This document shows, piece after piece, positions 60,528 to 64,000 of a stretch of DNA of 64,000 nt. Origin of the DNA: DASWED01 sp036394995. Its GTDB lineage: Bacteria > Actinomycetota > UBA4738 > JACQTL01. Position 1 is the stretch's first letter; the number at the start of each line of letters is the position of its first letter. The stretch spans positions 62,001 to 126,000 of the forward strand of contig DASWED010000114.1 in assembly GCA_036394995.1 (NCBI GenBank), read 5' to 3'. Below the pieces are notes generated by a model, which saw only the letters and a program-made list of their open reading frames with translations, ran no database searches and was not told the origin of the DNA. The position numbers were made by a program, and so were the translations under genes.

Positions 60528-61715
60528 ATGGCGACGTACTTCGCCGGCGTCACGCTGTTCGACGGGATCACCGTTCGCCTCCGGGCGGGGGTGCTGGTGT
60601 CGAACGGCCGCATCTCGTGGGTGGGGCCGCACCGCCGGGCACCCCGAGAGGCGCGCGCGGCCCACGAGGTGGAGGGCGCCGGCACGACCCTCACCCCCGG
60701 GCTCGTCGACGCGCACGTCCACCTGTGCTTCGACGGCGGGGCCGACTTCCAGGCCGAGGGGCTCCAGCTGGTGGGGAACGACGCGCTGGCCGCGCTGAAG
60801 GCGATCCGGAACGGCCGGCGGCAGCTGGAGCGGGGCGTGACCACCGTCCGGGACCTCGGGGGGCCCAGCGCGTACGCGTCCCAGGTCGCCGCGGCCCTGG
60901 ACGCGGGGGTGGCCGACGGGCCCCGGGTGGTGGCGTCCGGGCGGGCCCTCACGATCACCGGCGGGCACGGCCACGGTGCGTTCGCGTACGAGGTGGACGG
61001 GGCGGAGAACGTGCGCCGGGCCGTCCGGGAGCAGATGCGGGCCGGGGCCCGTTCGATCAAGGTCATCGCCACAGGCGGGGTGCTCACGCCCGGCGTCTCG
61101 GTGGATTTCACGTCGTTCACGCCGGAGGAGCTCCGGGCGGCCGTGGAGGAGACCCACCAGTGGGGCCGCCCCATCGCCGCGCACGCCATCGGGGCCGGGG
61201 GCATCGAGAACGCGGTGCGGGCGGGGATCGACTCGATCGAGCACGGCTCGCAGATCAGCACCACGGTGGCCCGGCTGATGGCCGAACAGGGGACGTTCCA
61301 CGTGCCGACCATCTCGGCGCTGCGCGGGATCGTGGACAACGCGGACGAGGTCCCCGAATACGCAGTCGAGAAGGCGAGGCAGGTCCTGGAGTGGGCCCGG
61401 GACTCGTTCCGCCGGGCCGTGCGGGCCGGCGTCCCCCACGCCTGCGGCACCGACGCCGGGACGCCGTTCAACCCCCATGGGAACGCGCCGGTGGAGGTCG
61501 AGCGCATGGTCGAGTGGGGGCTGACCCCCCTGAAGGCCCTGCAGGCGGCCACGTCGAACGGGGCCCGCCTGCTCCGGGTGGCGGACATCGGCACGGTCGA
61601 GGAGGGGAAGGCCGCGGACCTGTGCCTGTACGGAGGCGACGTCCTCGACGAGATCTCGCTGCTGGTGAAGCCCTCGCTGGTGATGAAGGCGGGGGAGATC
61701 CTGGTGGGAGATTAG
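60528..61715 (+). CDS. Amidohydrolase family protein
   Basis: 395 residues. Metal ligands stand in place: VDAHVHL (first His pair), the likely carboxylated lysine in SIKVIATGG, HAIGAGG and IEHGSQ for the later histidines, and GTDAGTPF for the catalytic aspartate. It belongs to the imidazolonepropionase-related group with many Xaa-Pro dipeptidase-like members, and cleaves an amide or cyclic amide. Neighbouring SDR suggests a small catabolic step, but the substrate is unknown. The gene starts on the base after the SDR stop. Confidence 0.85.
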   Translation: MATYFAGVTLFDGITVRLRAGVLVSNGRISWVGPHRRAPREARAAHEVEGAGTTLTPGLVDAHVHLCFDGGADFQAEGLQLVGNDALAALKAIRNGRRQLERGVTTVRDLGGPSAYASQVAAALDAGVADGPRVVASGRALTITGGHGHGAFAYEVDGAENVRRAVREQMRAGARSIKVIATGGVLTPGVSVDFTSFTPEELRAAVEETHQWGRPIAAHAIGAGGIENAVRAGIDSIEHGSQISTTVARLMAEQGTFHVPTISALRGIVDNADEVPEYAVEKARQVLEWARDSFRRAVRAGVPHACGTDAGTPFNPHGNAPVEVERMVEWGLTPLKALQAATSNGARLLRVADIGTVEEGKAADLCLYGGDVLDEISLLVKPSLVMKAGEILVGD

Positions 61716-61876
61716 TTCCGGACTCGGACGACCGGGTGTGGGAGATCGCCCAGGGCGCGGTGAACACGTTCACGATCGAGGACGACCCCGACACGATGCC
61801 GGAGACCCCGACCATCGAACGGCTCGGGGACATCTCTGCCCCGACCCTGGTCGTCATCTCCGCGCCGGGGGACTGA
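61710..61876 (+). pseudogene. C-terminal remnant of an alpha/beta hydrolase
   Basis: A frame without start reads DDRVWEIAQGAVNTFTIEDD and then IERLGDISAPTLVVISAPGD before the stop. The LGDISAPTLVV turn is the piece before the catalytic acid of alpha/beta hydrolases, where ERD would normally follow and the chain would go on for about 60 residues. The frame overlaps the last bases of the amidohydrolase gene. It is a truncated internal piece, so not functional. Confidence 0.55.
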
Positions 61877-61922
61877 CCCCGCCCGGCCGACCCGGCCCGA
61901 AGCCGGCGTGCGGTCGGGCGTG

Positions 61923-61928
61923 TAGCGT
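61923..61928 (+). promoter_or_regulatory. TAGCGT -10 box, leaderless LLM message
   Basis: This TANNNT box ends nine bases before ATG 61938, with no ribosome site between. Confidence 0.4.
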
Positions 61929-61937
61929 TCTGTGGTC

Positions 61938-63062
61938 ATGGCCACGGGGATCGGGGTCGGCGTGCAGATCCTGGGGCGGCCGCCGGCTGCGGTGCTGGCG
62001 GCGGTGGCCCGCGGGCTGGAGGTGGCCGGGGCCGAGTCGTTCTGGACGCCGGACCACTGGATGTGGCTGGCCCCCCTCGAGGTGTGGAACCAGCGGAACT
62101 TCCCGGCGGCGCGGCTCATCCGGAACCCCGAGGAGAACTTCGAGTCGTTCGCGTTCCTCACGTGGCTGGCGGGGCGGACGAAGAAGGCCCGGGTGGGCAC
62201 CGCGGTGACCGAGGCCATCCGGCGCCACCCCGCCGAGATCGCCCAGGCCGCGCTCACGCTGCACCACCTGTCGCACGGGCGGTTCGTGCTGGGGATGGGC
62301 GCCGGCGAACGGGAGAACGTCGAGCCGTACGGGCTCTCGTTCGCCGGGCAGGTGTCCCGCCTGGAGGAGGCGCTGTACGTGATCCGGCTCCTGTGGACGT
62401 CGCCGGGATACGCCTCGTACGAGGGCACGTACTTCCGTCTGGACCGTGGGGTCATCGGCCTGGGGCCGTACCGGGGGACGTACCCGCCGATCTGGGTGGC
62501 AGCGCACGGGCCGAAGACCCTCCGGCTGGCCGGCCGGTACGGGGACGGCTGGCTCCCCACGCACCAGATGGAGCCGGACGAGTACGCCGAGCACCTCAGG
62601 GAGATCCGGAGCGCCGGGCTGGAGGCGGGCCGGACCATGGCCTCGTTCACGCCGTCGTACGAGATGACCGTGGCCACGGCCGGGTCGCACGACGACGCCC
62701 ACCGCCTCCTGGACTCCGCGGCGCTCCGTCTGGGGGGCCTGGTGATGCCGGCCGAGCTGTGGGCCCGCCACGGGGCCGTCCATCCATTCGGCGAACGGTT
62801 CCGCGGGATCATCGACTACATCCCGTCGCGGCTGGATCCCGAGACGGTCCTGCGGGCGATGGAGGAGGTCCCGTTCGAGGTGCTGCACACGGCGTTCGAC
62901 CACGGGACCCCCGAGCAGCTGGCCGCCCGCATCCAGTCCTACTCGGCCGTCGGCCTCCGCCACGTCGTCCTGCGCAACGTCGGACCGCTCGTTGACCCCC
63001 GCCGGGCCCTCGCGTCGTTCCGCGACGTCGGGCGGCTCATCCGTCTGCTCCGCCGTCCCTGA
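61938..63062 (+). CDS. LLM-class (F420-dependent type) oxidoreductase
   Basis: 374 residues. GVGVQILGRPPAAVLAAVA, AESFWTPDHWMWLAP, TLHHLSHGRFVLGMGAGERE and YPPIWVAAHGPKTLRLAGRY form the luciferase-like barrel, close to the methylene-H4MPT reductase (Mer)/F420-dependent glucose-6-phosphate dehydrogenase branch. F420 use is inferred from the branch and the organism. The C-terminal part is long compared with the other two copies. The start is ATG 61938, directly behind a -10 box. Confidence 0.85.
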   Translation: MATGIGVGVQILGRPPAAVLAAVARGLEVAGAESFWTPDHWMWLAPLEVWNQRNFPAARLIRNPEENFESFAFLTWLAGRTKKARVGTAVTEAIRRHPAEIAQAALTLHHLSHGRFVLGMGAGERENVEPYGLSFAGQVSRLEEALYVIRLLWTSPGYASYEGTYFRLDRGVIGLGPYRGTYPPIWVAAHGPKTLRLAGRYGDGWLPTHQMEPDEYAEHLREIRSAGLEAGRTMASFTPSYEMTVATAGSHDDAHRLLDSAALRLGGLVMPAELWARHGAVHPFGERFRGIIDYIPSRLDPETVLRAMEEVPFEVLHTAFDHGTPEQLAARIQSYSAVGLRHVVLRNVGPLVDPRRALASFRDVGRLIRLLRRP

Positions 63063-63125
63063 GCCGCTCGACCCCTCGCGGTCGCCGGCTCTCGCCTTGT
63101 CCGCTCGCCGGTGATAGAAGAGGCC

Positions 63126-64000
63126 ATGGCCATGACCGACCCGCGAATCGGGACCGAGCTCGCCGGCTACCGCATCGAGTCCCAGCTCGGGCGAGGCGGG
63201 ATGAGCGTCGTGTACCTGGCGGAGGACCTCCGGCTGAAGCGCCGGGCCGCGCTGAAGGTCCTGGCGCCCGAGCTGGCCGCAGACCAGAGCTTCCGGCAGC
63301 GGTTCATCGCGGAGTCCGAGCTGGCGGCGTCGCTCGACCATCCGAACGTCATCCCGATCTTCGAGGCCGGCGAGGCCGAGGGCGTGCTGTTCATCGCGAT
63401 GCGCTACGTGAAGTCCACGGACCTCAAGGCGCTCATCGAGCGCGAGGGGCGGCTCGATCCCGACCGCGCCCTCTCGATCGTGGGCCAGACGGCGAGCGCC
63501 CTGGACACCGCCCACTCCCAGGGCCTCGTCCACCGCGACGTGAAGCCCGCCAACATCCTGGTGGCCGAGGGCCAGGGGTCGCAGGGGCGGGACCACGTGT
63601 ACCTGGCCGACTTCGGCCTGACCAAGCGGGCCCAGCAGCGGACCGGCCTCACCCGGACGGGGCAGTTCGTGGGAACGGTGGACTACGTCGCGCCGGAGCA
63701 GATCGAGGGCAAGGAGATCGACGGGCGGACCGACGAGTACGCCCTGGCCTGCGTGCTGTTCGAATGCCTGACCGGGGAGAGCCCGTTCCCCAAGGACGAC
63801 GAGACCGCGGTGCTGATCGCCCACCTCATGGACCCCGTGCCGTCCGTCCGGGTGGTCCGCCCGGATCTCCCCCAAGCCCTTGACGACGTGTTGCGGGCGG
63901 GGATGGCCAAGCAGAAGGAGCAGCGGTTCCCGGACTGCGCGTCGTTCGTCCGGGCGGCCGCGGACGCGGTGGCCGGCCGACGGGCCGTGACCCAGTTCGC
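63126..64000 (+). CDS. Ser/Thr protein kinase (cut by right edge)
   Basis: At least 291 residues; the window ends inside the gene. The eukaryote-like kinase domain is complete: glycine loop LGRGGMSVVYLAE, invariant lysine in AALKVLAPEL, HRDVKPANILV, DFGLTKR, VAPEQIEGK and DEYALACVLFECLTGE. Pkn kinases in actinobacteria sense cell-wall or metabolic signals and usually have a membrane helix and sensor domain after the kinase; that part is outside the window. ATG 63126 has a weak AGAGG site. Confidence 0.9.
   Translation, partial: MAMTDPRIGTELAGYRIESQLGRGGMSVVYLAEDLRLKRRAALKVLAPELAADQSFRQRFIAESELAASLDHPNVIPIFEAGEAEGVLFIAMRYVKSTDLKALIEREGRLDPDRALSIVGQTASALDTAHSQGLVHRDVKPANILVAEGQGSQGRDHVYLADFGLTKRAQQRTGLTRTGQFVGTVDYVAPEQIEGKEIDGRTDEYALACVLFECLTGESPFPKDDETAVLIAHLMDPVPSVRVVRPDLPQALDDVLRAGMAKQKEQRFPDCASFVRAAADAVAGRRAVTQF

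Noticed and set aside
1..64000. CRISPR array, tRNA or rRNA genes, transposase or integrase genes
   Set aside because: No regularly spaced repeats, cloverleaf-like sequence with a GGTTCGAATCC-type loop outside coding frames, conserved rRNA segments or recombinase motifs were seen on reading both strands.

Overview
The window reads as chromosomal DNA of a high-GC actinobacterium, most likely an uncultured soil-type Actinomycetota outside the well-known genera. The signs are very GC-rich third codon positions, frequent GTG starts, three luciferase-like (F420-type) oxidoreductases plus a split-barrel flavoprotein, a class II (GlpX) fructose bisphosphatase, an actinobacterial-type NDH-2, a zinc-ribbon/AT-hook DNA-binding protein and many TANNNT -10 boxes sitting 6-10 nt before start codons (leaderless mRNAs). 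The taxon is inferred from gene style only. I saw no rRNA, tRNA, CRISPR array, insertion sequence or phage gene.

Layout. 1-2.3 kb: the start of a nucleoside/sugar-type ABC permease running off the left edge, a membrane-anchored beta-propeller and a hotdog thioesterase. 2.4-7.5 kb: an overlapping membrane protein/CPBP protease/split-barrel operon, then SRPBCC, LapA-like, PAP2, Lgt and a 57-residue membrane protein. 7.5-9.5 kb: a divergent pair of an Mrp-type Fe-S carrier ATPase with a His-rich tail and a SufR-like regulator. 9.6-14 kb: a cyclase-like protein, a lone PilT, and a slipin/NfeD pair. 14-15.6 kb: an ECF sigma factor with its zinc anti-sigma factor. 15.6-22.4 kb: esterase, sugar nucleotidyltransferase, LLM oxidoreductase with a tiny winged-helix partner, AT-hook protein, GlpX and GpsA. 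22.4-24.3 kb: EamA transporter followed by a gene-poor, apparently less GC-rich stretch with a gene remnant and a lipoprotein.

24.3-37.9 kb is mostly metabolic: glycogen-debranching-type glucosidase, FMN hydroxy-acid oxidase, MgtA-like P-type ATPase, acyl-CoA dehydrogenase, PHP phosphoesterase, HAD hydrolase, NDH-2, a second cyclase-like protein, a zinc alcohol dehydrogenase, a CBS protein and an exchanger-like membrane protein. 38-45.2 kb holds two tandem, translationally coupled giant paralogues (about 1,180 residues each: zinc ribbons, class III cyclase, AAA-type ATPase, TPR-like helices) with their own promoter and an inverted repeat over its -10 box. 45.2-48 kb is a TldD/PmbA protease pair; 48.1-49.2 kb another LLM oxidoreductase. 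49.3-54.1 kb is a three-gene unit of two flavin amine oxidase paralogues and an ABCG-like transporter. 54.1-59.3 kb holds a DUF2207 protein, a frameshifted membrane gene and a 1,093-residue secreted Asp-box propeller. 59.5-64 kb holds an SDR, an amidohydrolase, a hydrolase remnant, a third LLM oxidoreductase and a Ser/Thr kinase cut by the right edge.

The most system-like parts are the coupled cyclase/ATPase twins and their operator, the amine-oxidase/exporter unit, and the Mrp/SufR-like divergon. None is proven new from sequence alone. Small decayed genes are scattered through the window (23.3, 49.2, 55.6 and 61.7 kb).
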